Positions 27,632-36,055 of a DNA stretch of 64,000 nucleotides are shown here, piece after piece. The translations under genes and the position numbers were made by a program. The notes beneath the pieces were generated by a model. That model was not told the DNA's origin and made no database searches. It saw only the letters and a list, made by a program, of their open reading frames with translations. This DNA comes from Sinorhizobium chiapasense (lineage in GTDB: Bacteria > Pseudomonadota > Alphaproteobacteria > Rhizobiales > Rhizobiaceae), in contig NZ_CP133148.1 in assembly GCF_036488675.1 (NCBI RefSeq), positions 1,860,001-1,924,000 of the forward strand. Direction: 5' to 3'. Position 1 is the first letter of the stretch, and each line of letters starts with the position of its first letter.

Positions 27632-28087
27632 TCAGGCGGCCCCCGCACGCTTCGTGCGAATAGCGGCACCTCCGGTTGCGCGTGCGGGACCGGCGATCGC
27701 CGCTGTCGCGCGGGCCGAGCGGATTTTTGGCACGATCAACACCGCATACTGGCCTGCGCCGGCAAGTGCTGCGCCTTCCGCCACGCCGTGGCAGCCGGTA
27801 TGCGCAAAGACGATGTCCGACGGGTTCTGCAGTCGCCCGGTTTCCGCCTCCAGCGTCGAGGCGTCGAAGAAGCGCAGCGGCACGGAAAAATGACGCGCAG
27901 CGGCATGGATTGCCGGCTCTTCAATACGGGCGTCGAGCGAAGCGACCAAATCGATGTCACCCTTTCCGAGACCAGCTTCTGAAAGTGCCTGCTCCGCAAG
28001 CGCAATCACTTCCTCGGACGCGGCGTTTCGTTCGCAGCCGAGGCCGAGTACAAGATTGGTGACAGTTGGTCCGTTGACCGAAGGCAT
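27632..28087 (-). CDS. cobE: CobE, cobalamin biosynthesis protein
   Basis: 151 aa from the ATG at 28087 (MPSVNGPTVTNLVLGLGCERNA). It matches the CobE/CbiG C-terminal-domain type, with GLGCERNA near the start and FAHTGCHGVAEGAAL near residue 105. Its precise step is unclear in the family. The upstream 64 codons of open frame have no good start. It is first in the cobEABCD order, 136 bp before cobA. Confidence 0.88.
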   Translation of the reverse strand: MPSVNGPTVTNLVLGLGCERNAASEEVIALAEQALSEAGLGKGDIDLVASLDARIEEPAIHAAARHFSVPLRFFDASTLEAETGRLQNPSDIVFAHTGCHGVAEGAALAGAGQYAVLIVPKIRSARATAAIAGPARATGGAAIRTKRAGAA

Positions 28088-28428
28088 ATGCTGTGCGGCT
28101 CCCCCGCAGCCCCGCGCATCCGCCTCGATACGCACGCTGCTCTGTGATTTGCTGCACAGCTTCCGGAAACCTCCGGATGCCGGCAGCGGTCGGCGTTCCA
28201 TACGAAGCGCCGGCCTGGGCAGACAGCCGCACCGGTCTGGACAGCACCGGATCAGGCCCCCTGTATGGGTCGGCCGCACCGGACGCTCTTACAGTCCGCT
28301 CGAAGCAGACGCCGTCGCATGATTGTCATTTTTACCGGAGCCCATCAGGGCGGTCAAACCAGATCGCGCCATCGGGGTGTCGTAAACGGCGCGGGGTCGA
28401 ACTCGTTCCGCTCAGTCCATCCCTTTGT

Positions 28429-28707
28429 TCAGAAGTTCGCTGCGATATTGTGCTGTGCGCAGATGATCCGGGCCTTCAACGAAGATAGGAAGGGATCATC
28501 GGCGATACGCCGCAGACGTGACGCGCCGCGGCTTTCGCGCACCACCAGCGACGAGTTGCCCTTGGAGAATACCTCCTTTGGGATGCGGAACAGGTCGCCT
28601 GAGGCCTCGTCCACATAGCAGCCGGGCTGGGTGATGTCGGCCCAGTCGATTTCTGGAAGGGTTCTGCGGCGCCGGCTTTCGATCGATTGATTAACAGTTC
28701 TTGCCAT
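28429..28707 (-). CDS. Conserved-looking 92-aa hypothetical protein, paralogue 1
   Basis: Not recognised. The protein has LPEIDWADITQPGCYVDEASGDLFRIP and a C-terminal block ending CAQHNIAANF. A closely related 91-aa protein is encoded 200 bp upstream on the same strand. Shared residues run the whole length, including the GCYVDE.SGDLFRIP core and RESRGASRLR. It is small, soluble and without Cys pairs; the function is unknown. No FNR box or sigma-54 site was seen before it. Confidence 0.75.
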   Translation of the reverse strand: MARTVNQSIESRRRRTLPEIDWADITQPGCYVDEASGDLFRIPKEVFSKGNSSLVVRESRGASRLRRIADDPFLSSLKARIICAQHNIAANF

Positions 28708-28909
28708 GAGTTCCTCCGAATTTTGACTTCAGGGCCTGCGGACAAACCCCTTGTCATCGCGATACCGGGCGTTTCAAGTGCACTAGGAGGGGGCATTCGT
28801 AATGCCCGGTACAGTCAAGCTCATCGCCCCATGAAGCATCCACAAACACCCTGGGATCTATGCGCTTGGCGCCGGCACGGCTCGCCGACGCCGCCCTGAA
28901 TTCAAGCCC

Positions 28910-29185
28910 TCAGAAGTTCGGCTCGATATTGTGCTGAGCGCACAGGAGCCGAGCCTTCAACGAAGACATGAAGGGATCCGTGCTCAACTGACGCAGACGA
29001 GACGCCCCGCTGCTTTCCCTCACCACCATAGGAGAGCCGCCAGCGATGAGAGCCTCCGCCGGTATGCGGAACAGGTCGCCCGATGACTCGTCGACGTAGC
29101 AACCGGCTTCCTTGACATCCTCCCAATTGATCTCTGGAAGGGTCTTACGATGTTGGGCTTCAATGGATTGACTTGCTTGTGCCAT
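28910..29185 (-). CDS. Conserved-looking 91-aa hypothetical protein, paralogue 2
   Basis: Close paralogue of the 92-aa protein at 28429-28707: LPEINWEDVKEAGCYVDES, DLFRIPAEALI, SSGASRLRQL and CAQHNIEPNF align without gaps in most of the length. The two likely arose by tandem duplication and have since diverged at the N-terminus and in the middle. Each has its own upstream spacer of about 200 bp, so they may be expressed separately. Confidence 0.75.
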   Translation of the reverse strand: MAQASQSIEAQHRKTLPEINWEDVKEAGCYVDESSGDLFRIPAEALIAGGSPMVVRESSGASRLRQLSTDPFMSSLKARLLCAQHNIEPNF

Positions 29186-29534
29186 GTCACATCTCCATGC
29201 TTGATGTGCAGGTCACACCCGTTGACAGAGAAACGCTCCGGTCACCGCGGCACACCGCCGCCGCCCGGCTTTCTCATGCAGACCGATCGTTTTGCTGATG
29301 ATCATGTTTCGAGTGATCAGGAGTTCAACGTGAGGCCCCGGGCAGACCACTACTGTTTTATTATACTCCTCCATTAGCGCTAAAATGTGGCTGTGGCAGC
29401 AGAATGCAGGCGCATTTTTCAGCAACTGCCTATTGCAACAGCAACACAGTGCAAAATTTAATCATATTGAATTACTTTTGGCACATAGGCGCCGAAAATC
29501 GTCGAAAATTCAATGTTGGCCCTGTCTGAGTCGA
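29186..29534. other. AT-richer intergenic region between small genes
   Basis: About 350 bp between the divergent 91-aa gene and the sigma-54 site. It is visibly richer in A and T than its flanks. An imperfect inverted repeat lies at about 29433-29454 (TTGCAACAG...GTGCAA). No NifA TGT-N10-ACA site was found on inspection. It could hold an activator site for the sigma-54 promoter and the promoter of the minus-strand gene. Confidence 0.5.
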
Positions 29535-29551
29535 TTGGCACGGCAGTTGCC
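29535..29551 (+). promoter_or_regulatory. Sigma-54 (RpoN) -24/-12 promoter
   Basis: TTGGCACGGCAGTTGCC matches the RpoN consensus YTGGCACG-N4-TTGC, with GG and GC separated by exactly 10 bp. It ends 73 bp before the ATG at 29625. The activator is unknown. Confidence 0.8.
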
Positions 29552-29624
29552 TGACATCCTGCAGATGTTGCCGGGTCGGTCAGGCCCAGTAGCGGCAGGT
29601 CGGGCAGAAGAAGGTAAGGCAAAT

Positions 29625-29891
29625 ATGGCGGAATACATAGTCGGCCGCGAAACTGTAGCGCGCGTTACGCCTGAAATCTGGTTGGGACAATACTGGTACT
29701 CGGTCAGGACATTACGTGGCGAAGACACGGGCCTCACGCGGGCGCGGGCGGGCGAATTCCTGCGCAACCAGGCGCTGGGCAACCCGAGCCAGGTATTCCG
29801 CCGCCGATGCTGGCTTGCCATGGAGGAACACGGCATTAGTGGCATGGACGCAGACAACGACGTCGATTTGAACTACAACCGGAGGGAATAG
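29625..29891 (+). CDS. 88-aa hypothetical protein behind a sigma-54 promoter
   Basis: Not recognised. The ATG at 29625 follows AAGGTAAGG; the frame is open upstream to 29385 but the sigma-54 promoter lies in that part, so the short form is preferred. The protein is charged and soluble (IWLGQYWYSVRTLRGEDTGL, then a helical region with paired Arg). RpoN control suggests expression under nitrogen limitation, symbiosis or another enhancer-driven state. Confidence 0.65.
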   Translation: MAEYIVGRETVARVTPEIWLGQYWYSVRTLRGEDTGLTRARAGEFLRNQALGNPSQVFRRRCWLAMEEHGISGMDADNDVDLNYNRRE

Positions 29892-30049
29892 CCGCCGGTC
29901 GTGCGCTGCCGGGATGCGGCGGCGAGGAGAACCATATAGCCGGCATGCTCCTCTTCTGTCGAAGTCTCAAATCCTGTCTTTGCATTTCCCGCCAAGCTCT
30001 GGCACAAGGCAGAAACAATTCCGCTGCCACTCCGCTTACTGAGCCTCCC

Positions 30050-30835
30050 GTGCACGACCTCGCCCTCCACATCCTGCTCTTCCTCTTTGCCGCCGCCTTC
30101 ATTGCCGGGTTCATCGATTCGATCGCCGGCGGCGGGGGAATGATCACCATTCCCGCCATGCTGATCGCGGGCATTCCGCCGCTCGAAACGCTCGGCACCA
30201 ACAAGCTGCAATCGCTCTTCGGTTCCGGCTCTGCGAGCCTCGCCTATGCCCGGCATGGGCACGTGAGCCTGAAGGAGCAGCTGCCGATGGCGGCAATGGC
30301 GGCGCTTGGCTCCGTCTTCGGCGCCCTGCTCGCCACGGTCGTTCCCGCGGACGCGCTCAAGGCCGTTTTGCCCTTCCTGCTGATCGCAATCGCCGTCTAT
30401 TTCGGCTGCAAGCCCAACATCGGCGACGTCGAAAGACATCACCGTATCTCGAGACTTGCCTTCACGCTCACCTTCGTGCCGCTCATCGGCTTCTATGACG
30501 GCGTCTTCGGTCCCGGGACCGGCTCCTTCTTCATGCTCGGCTTCGTCACGCTCGGCGGCTTCGGCATCATCAAGGCGACCGCCCACACGAAGTTCCTGAA
30601 TTTCGGCTCCAATCTCGGCGCCTTCTTCGTTTTTCTTGCCTATGGCGTGGTGCTCTGGAAGGTCGGCCTGACGATGGGCGCGGGCCAGTTCCTCGGCGCG
30701 CAGGTCGGCTCGCGTTTTGCGATGGCGAAGGGCGCGAAGATCATCAAGCCGCTGCTCGTCATCGTTTCGATCGCGCTGGCAATCCGGCTGCTCGCTGACC
30801 CGGCCCACCCGCTCAGGATCTGGCTGGGCATGTGA
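30050..30835 (+). CDS. TSUP (TauE/SafE) family membrane transporter
   Basis: 261 aa from the GTG at 30050. About eight hydrophobic segments, with the family motifs AGFIDSIAGGGGMITIP near the start and GFYDGVFGPGTGSFFM in the second half. Members move sulfite, sulfonates or other organic anions; the substrate here is open. It converges on the EamA gene, with only 8 bp between. Confidence 0.85.
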   Translation: MHDLALHILLFLFAAAFIAGFIDSIAGGGGMITIPAMLIAGIPPLETLGTNKLQSLFGSGSASLAYARHGHVSLKEQLPMAAMAALGSVFGALLATVVPADALKAVLPFLLIAIAVYFGCKPNIGDVERHHRISRLAFTLTFVPLIGFYDGVFGPGTGSFFMLGFVTLGGFGIIKATAHTKFLNFGSNLGAFFVFLAYGVVLWKVGLTMGAGQFLGAQVGSRFAMAKGAKIIKPLLVIVSIALAIRLLADPAHPLRIWLGM

Positions 30836-30843
30836 CGGCGGCC

Positions 30844-31255
30844 CTAAAAAAAACGCCAGCAGCAAAGCGCCGGCGGCGATCAGGCCGACGCCGAGCCAAT
30901 TCATCAGGTTGAGCTTCTCACCCAGAAATAGCACGCCGAACATCGCGACGAAGACGATCGAGAGCTTGTCGATCGGGGCTACGCGAGCGGCGTCGCCGAG
31001 TTTCAGCGCCCGGAAATAGGCAAGCCATGAGGCGCCGGTGGCAAGGCCGGAAAGCGCGAGGAAAAGCCAGGTGCGCCCGGAAATTTCGGCCGGCCTTTGC
31101 CACTGTCCGGTCGCAGCGACGGTCGCGACCAGCACCGCAAGGATGACGACCGTGCGGACGAGCGTCGCGAAGTCGGAATTGACATTGGCGACCCCTACTT
31201 TGGCAAAAATGGCAGTGAGCGCCGCGAAAACCGCTGAAAGCAACGCGCGCCGCAT
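30844..31255 (-). CDS. Half-size EamA/DMT-type membrane protein with 3' frameshift
   Basis: About 137 aa, one EamA domain of five hydrophobic segments (ALLSAVFAALTAIFAKVGV at the start, LNLMNWLGVGLIAAGALLLAFF at the end). In this sequence the frame does not stop there: the run of 8 T on the coding strand (30846-30853) reads TTT TTT TTA, and one T fewer would give TAG just after AFF. As written, the frame continues as antisense of the TauE gene to 29873. The ATG and its AAGGAA lie in the edge of a RIME-like repeat. Confidence 0.6.
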
Positions 31256-31362
31256 GTTTCCTTAGATCGGAACCGATTTAAGGAGAAGATCATGCAGCAA
31301 TTCAAAGTGCTACAGCGACCTTTGCGCGTCTGAAGAGGACGCGCGGCGCTGTAGAACTGCCA
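31253..31362 (+). repeat. RIME-like palindromic mosaic element, copy 2
   Basis: Both modules are present in the order CATGTTTCCTTAGATCG...CGATTTAAGGAG, ATTCAAAGTGCTACAGCG, and GCGCGTC...GACGCGCGGCGC. Its left edge overlaps the EamA start codon and its right edge ends 12 bp from the cobO stop. Confidence 0.75.
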
Positions 31363-31373
31363 GCTTTGCATCG

Positions 31374-32018
31374 TCAGAATTCGATGCCCTTCTGTGCCTT
31401 GATGCCGGAGCGGAACGGATGCTTGACGAGTTCCATCTCGGTCACCAGATCGGCGATCTCGATCAGATCTTCCTTGGCGTTGCGGCCGGTAAGCACCACA
31501 TGCGTCATATGCGGCTTCTCTTCTTTCAGAAAGCGCACGACCTCCGCGACATCGATGTAGTCGTATCGCAGAGCGATGTTGATCTCGTCGAGCAGCACCA
31601 TGGAGTTGCGCTCGTCGCGGATCAGTTCCTTGGCCTTTTCCCAGGCTTTCTCGGCCGTCGCCACGTCGCGGGCGCGGTCCTGCGTCTCCCAGGTGAAGCC
31701 CTCGCCGAGCGTGTAGAACTGGCAGAGATCGCCGAAATGCTTCTCGATCAGGTCACGCTCGCCGGTCTGCATGGCACCCTTGATGAACTGCACGACAGCG
31801 CAGGGCATGCCGTGGGCAATGTGGCGGAAGATCATGCCGAAGCCGGCGGTCGACTTGCCCTTGCCCTTGCCGGTGTGGACGATGATCAGGCCCTTTTCGT
31901 CGGTCTTCGTCGCCATGATCTTTTCGCGCGCGGTCTTCTTCTTCGCCATCTTCATGGCGTGGCGGGCTTCGTCCTTTTCCGGCCCGGCTTCGCCGCTGGT
32001 TGCCGTTTCGTCGCTCAT
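31374..32018 (-). CDS. cobO: CobO (BtuR), cob(I)yrinic acid a,c-diamide adenosyltransferase
   Basis: 214 aa. The ATP loop is VHTGKGKGKSTAGFG near residues 46-60; the N-terminal 40 residues are charged and Lys-rich. LLDEINIALRYDYID is the Walker-B-like signature. It adds the upper adenosyl ligand to the corrinoid. It follows cobN by 12 bp. Confidence 0.95.
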   Translation of the reverse strand: MSDETATSGEAGPEKDEARHAMKMAKKKTAREKIMATKTDEKGLIIVHTGKGKGKSTAGFGMIFRHIAHGMPCAVVQFIKGAMQTGERDLIEKHFGDLCQFYTLGEGFTWETQDRARDVATAEKAWEKAKELIRDERNSMVLLDEINIALRYDYIDVAEVVRFLKEEKPHMTHVVLTGRNAKEDLIEIADLVTEMELVKHPFRSGIKAQKGIEF

Positions 32019-32030
32019 GGTGATCTCTCC

Positions 32031-35000
32031 CTATTCGTTTCCAGCGCGTAGCCGACGGGCGGCAGCGTCACCGGACAGGCTGTTCAATTCAAAACGCGCG
32101 GAGTTGGAGCGCGGATTCCAGAGGCCGCGATCGAGCGCTTCCAGGAAACGTTCCGACATTTCGGCAAGCGCGGCCGGGTTCTTGTCGCGCAGGAAATCGA
32201 GGACCTTCTCGTCGGCGATGAATGCCTGGTAGGCGGCCTCGAAGTGGTGGTCGCGCACCGCACCGGTGGTTGCGGCGAAGGCGAACATGTAGTCGACGGT
32301 CGCTGCGATTTCGAAGGCGCCCTTGTAGCCGTGGCGCATGACGCCATCGATCCACTTCGGGTTGACGACGCGGGCGCGCACCACGCGGCCGATCTCCTCT
32401 TCCAGCGAGCGGATCATCGGCTTTTCGGGGCGCGAATGGTCGTTGTGGTAAATCGCCGGGCGCTGGCCGGCGAGGTGCTCCGCCGCAGCACTCATGCCAC
32501 CCTCGAACTGGTAATAGTCGTCGCTGTCGAGCAGATCGTGTTCGCGATTGTCCTGGTTCTGAACCACCGCTTCGATGGTTCGCAGCCGCTCCTCGAACAG
32601 TCCGCGCTCGGCCTTGCCGTCCTCGCCGGCACCATAGGCATAGCCGCCCCAGGTGAGATAGGCTTCAGCAAGATCGCCGCGCCTGTCCCAGCCCTTCTCG
32701 TCGATCAGCGCCTGCAGGCCCGCGCCATAGGCACCTGGCTTGGCGCCGAAGGCGCGATAGGAGGCGCGCCGCGCGGCCTCCTTCGGCTCCACGCCCTTCT
32801 CCTCGAGTCGCCTCGTCTCGGCACGCATGCGCGCGGCGATCATGTTGTCGGCGTCGTCCTCGTCCAAGGCCCCAACGGCGCGGATCGCCTTGTCGAAGAG
32901 CGCGATCTGTTCCGGAAAAGCGTCGCGGAAGAAGCCGGAGATCCGCAGAGTGACATCGACGCGCGGACGACCGAGCAGCGCAAGCGGCACGATCTCGTAG
33001 CCGGTGACGCGACGCGAGGCCATGTCCCAGACCGGCTTGGCGCCGATCAGCGCCAGCGCCTGGGCGATGTCGTCACCGCCGGTGCGCATGTTGGAGGTGC
33101 CCCAAGCGGTGAGCCCGAAGGAGGATGGCCATTCGCCGTGGTCTTGCAGATAGCGGCGGATGAGCAGCTCGGCAGATTTCTTGCCAAGCTCGTAGGCCGC
33201 CGGCGTCGGTACCGCCCGGCTGTCGACGGAATAGAAATTGCGGCCGGTTGGCAGCACGTCGGGACGGCCGCGCGTCGGCGCGCCGGATGGACCGGGGGCC
33301 ACGAAACGACCGTCGAGCCCGGTAAGCAGGCCTTTGATTTCCGCCTCCCCGGAGCCTTCGATCGAGGGTTTTAGTCGAGTGTCGATCTCGTCGAGCACAG
33401 CGCGCGTCGAGCTCCAATCCGCCGGGCAGGCCATTTCGCCGGACACCAGTTTCGCGGCGAGAAGTTCGATGCGCTCGACCGTATCGCCGGCGGTGCGCCA
33501 GGGTGCCTCCGAAATGGCGGCGAGAAGCGCGGGCCTCGAGTCTATCCACGGCGCGGACATGACGCAGTCGAGCGGGTCGAAGGGTCGTGCCGGGTGAGAA
33601 ACCCCTAATCCCAAATCCGCTGCAATCGCCCGCTGCAAGCTCTGGTCACCGCCCTCGCCCAAGCCGCGCGGCACCCGCGCCAGTGCCACGGTGAGGTCGG
33701 TCAGCAAACGCCCCTCCGGCGCAACGCCGAAAATATGCAGCCCGTCGCGGATCTGCATTTCCTTCAAATCGCAGAGATAGGCGTCGAGCTTTTCCAGCGC
33801 CTTGTCGTCGCTGTCGGCCTTTTCGATGCCGGCATCGTGATCGAGGCCGATGTCGCGGACGAGGTCGAGGATCTGCCGGCTGAGGAGCCTGAGCCGTCGC
33901 GGGTCGCCGCCGGCCGCCTCGTAATATTCGTCGACCAGCGCCTCCAGGTCCTTGAGCGGCCCATAGGACTCCGCCCGCGTCAAAGGCGGTGTCAGATGGT
34001 CGATGATAACGGCGCTGGTGCGGCGCTTGGCCTGCGTACCCTCGCCCGGATCGTTGACGATGAAGGGATAGAGATGCGGTGTCGGGCCGAATACGACCTC
34101 CGGGTAGCAGGTTTCCGAAAGCGCCAGAGCCTTGCCGGGCAGCCATTCGAGATTGCCGTGCTTGCCCATGTGGACGATCGCGTCGGCTTTGAAGACCTGC
34201 CGCAGGAAGGCATAGAAGGCGAGATAACCGTGCGGCGGAACGAGGTCCGGCGCGTGATAGGTTTCCTTCGGATCGATGCTGTAGCCGCGGGCCGGCTGGA
34301 TGCCGACGAGGACGTTGCCGAAGCGCGCGAGCGGCAGCGCGAAGAGGCCGTCGAGGAAGAACGGATCGGCTTCGGGGTCACCCCAGCGCGCCGTCACCTC
34401 TTCCTGAATCTGCTGTGGAAGAGAACCCAGGAAATCCTTGTATTGCGCGAGCGGAATGACCTCACGGATTTCCCGGTCGCCGCTTGCCGCATTGGTCGGC
34501 CCGGCCATCAGGAAGCGCATCAGCGCGTCGCCGTCCTCGGGAAAACCGTCAATGGGATAACCCTCCGCGGCCATCGCCTTCAGCACCTCGATGGTGCCTG
34601 CCGGCGTATCGAGTCCGACGCCGTTGCCGAGGCGCCCGTCGCGGTTCGGATAATTGGCCATGACGATGGCTACGCGCCGCTCCTCGGGTTTTGCCCGGCG
34701 TAACTGCACCCAGTTGGCGGCAAGCCGCGCGGCAAAGCGGACGCGATCGGCAAGTGGTTCGTGCCCGACGATGTTGGCTTCCACCGCCGGATCATAGACG
34801 GACGCCGCCTTGAAGGAGACGGCGCGAGAGAGAATGCGGCCGTCCACCTCCGGCAGTGCGACGTTCATGCCGAGATCGCGCGCCATCAGCCCTTGCGGCG
34901 AAGCCTCCCAGGCGGCGCGCGAGGAGCCGGAAAAGATAACTTGCAGCACCGGCGCGCCGGTCGATTCGAGCACCGTCGGCTGGCGGTCGGCACCGGGCGC

Positions 35001-36044
35001 GGAAACCGCAAAGCCGGTGGCGTTCATCACTACGTCCGGCGCGGCTTCAGCGAAGATCGCCTGCAGCGTGCCGATCGAGACCTGATCCTTGAGGCTCGAG
35101 ACGAACACCGGAAGCACCCGCATGCCTTCGGCTGCAAGCGCCTCGATCAAGGCTTCGACGGGTTTGGCTTCGCCGCTCTGGACGAGAGCGCGGTAGAAGC
35201 AGATGGCGACGGTGGGCGCGGCTTCCTTCTTCTCCTCCGCCGTGCTCGCCGCACCCCCCTCTGTCCTGCCGGACATCTCCCCCACAAGGGGGGAGATCAC
35301 GGAGGCAACCGCCTGCGTTTCGGCGACTACTGGGTTGGAGAGCTGCCCAGCAGACGGAGTCACTTCTGAGGGAGCTTGAGGAACGGGGCCTGGCCGCGAG
35401 TCAATCTCCCCCCTTGTGGGGGAGATGCCCGGCAGGGCAGAGGGGGGTATCTCGTCGCCACCGGCAAGACGCTGCCACTCGCCGATCCCGATCACCCCCG
35501 CGCCCGGCCACCAGATGCCGGCCTTCAGAAGCGGCCGCGCCGGCTGTGGCTTCTCGCCGCCGGAAATCAAAGCTTCGGCATAATCGAGGAAGAGCCCTGC
35601 ATTGTCGGCGCCGCCCTCGGTGAAATATGCCCAGAGGCGCTTGCGGTCCTCCGCAGACACCGTGGAAAACGGGTCGAGGCCCGGATCAGGCTTGTCGTCG
35701 CCGGGGAGCACCGCGATCTGGAATTTGTTCGCAATCGCTGCCGCATGCAGCGCCTCGAGCACGTAACGGAAATAGCTGGCGCCGCCGAGCGGGCGCACGA
35801 CGATCAGCTTCGCATGCCGCGCCGTGCGCTCGACATAGGTGTCGACCGACATCGGATGCATCAGGTTCATCAGGCTGGCGATGCGCAGCGTTCTCGCCCC
35901 CGTCCGCCGGCCATACGCCGCCGCGATCGAGGCAAGCTCGGTGTCGGCGGCCGAGAGGAACAGGATGTCGGCCGGGCTCTGCCCGAGATCGATCGCCTCG
36001 TTACCATCGGCGATCGTGCCTTTCTGGGCGAGAAGCAGATGCAT
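32031..36044 (-). CDS. cobN: CobN, cobaltochelatase large subunit, with in-frame repeat insertion
   Basis: 1337 aa, about 60 residues longer than usual for CobN (roughly 1275). It is the Mg-chelatase-H-like subunit that inserts cobalt with CobS and CobT, which are not in this window. Conserved stretches such as HMGKHGNLEWLPGKALALSE and WGTSNMRTGGDDIAQALALIGAKPVWD are intact. The extra part, residues about 199-263, is encoded by an inverted pair of palindromic repeats (35254-35448) read in frame, giving SPTRGEIDSRPG and SPLVGEMSGRTEGG. Confidence 0.95.
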   Translation of the reverse strand: MHLLLAQKGTIADGNEAIDLGQSPADILFLSAADTELASIAAAYGRRTGARTLRIASLMNLMHPMSVDTYVERTARHAKLIVVRPLGGASYFRYVLEALHAAAIANKFQIAVLPGDDKPDPGLDPFSTVSAEDRKRLWAYFTEGGADNAGLFLDYAEALISGGEKPQPARPLLKAGIWWPGAGVIGIGEWQRLAGGDEIPPSALPGISPTRGEIDSRPGPVPQAPSEVTPSAGQLSNPVVAETQAVASVISPLVGEMSGRTEGGAASTAEEKKEAAPTVAICFYRALVQSGEAKPVEALIEALAAEGMRVLPVFVSSLKDQVSIGTLQAIFAEAAPDVVMNATGFAVSAPGADRQPTVLESTGAPVLQVIFSGSSRAAWEASPQGLMARDLGMNVALPEVDGRILSRAVSFKAASVYDPAVEANIVGHEPLADRVRFAARLAANWVQLRRAKPEERRVAIVMANYPNRDGRLGNGVGLDTPAGTIEVLKAMAAEGYPIDGFPEDGDALMRFLMAGPTNAASGDREIREVIPLAQYKDFLGSLPQQIQEEVTARWGDPEADPFFLDGLFALPLARFGNVLVGIQPARGYSIDPKETYHAPDLVPPHGYLAFYAFLRQVFKADAIVHMGKHGNLEWLPGKALALSETCYPEVVFGPTPHLYPFIVNDPGEGTQAKRRTSAVIIDHLTPPLTRAESYGPLKDLEALVDEYYEAAGGDPRRLRLLSRQILDLVRDIGLDHDAGIEKADSDDKALEKLDAYLCDLKEMQIRDGLHIFGVAPEGRLLTDLTVALARVPRGLGEGGDQSLQRAIAADLGLGVSHPARPFDPLDCVMSAPWIDSRPALLAAISEAPWRTAGDTVERIELLAAKLVSGEMACPADWSSTRAVLDEIDTRLKPSIEGSGEAEIKGLLTGLDGRFVAPGPSGAPTRGRPDVLPTGRNFYSVDSRAVPTPAAYELGKKSAELLIRRYLQDHGEWPSSFGLTAWGTSNMRTGGDDIAQALALIGAKPVWDMASRRVTGYEIVPLALLGRPRVDVTLRISGFFRDAFPEQIALFDKAIRAVGALDEDDADNMIAARMRAETRRLEEKGVEPKEAARRASYRAFGAKPGAYGAGLQALIDEKGWDRRGDLAEAYLTWGGYAYGAGEDGKAERGLFEERLRTIEAVVQNQDNREHDLLDSDDYYQFEGGMSAAAEHLAGQRPAIYHNDHSRPEKPMIRSLEEEIGRVVRARVVNPKWIDGVMRHGYKGAFEIAATVDYMFAFAATTGAVRDHHFEAAYQAFIADEKVLDFLRDKNPAALAEMSERFLEALDRGLWNPRSNSARFELNSLSGDAAARRLRAGNE
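35254..35448. repeat. Inverted repeat pair inserted in the cobN reading frame
   Basis: Two roughly 44-bp units face each other at 35254-35297 and 35405-35448, each with CTCCCCC/GGGGGAG and GCCGGACATC-like arms. They are of the same family as the pair at 16994-17164. No stop codon is created in the cobN frame. Confidence 0.8.
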
Positions 36045-36055
36045 TTTCTATCCGA

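Noticed and set aside
29873..30843. Long C-terminal extension of the EamA protein
   Set aside because: It is antisense to the TauE-family gene and polar; explained by one base too many in a homopolymer.
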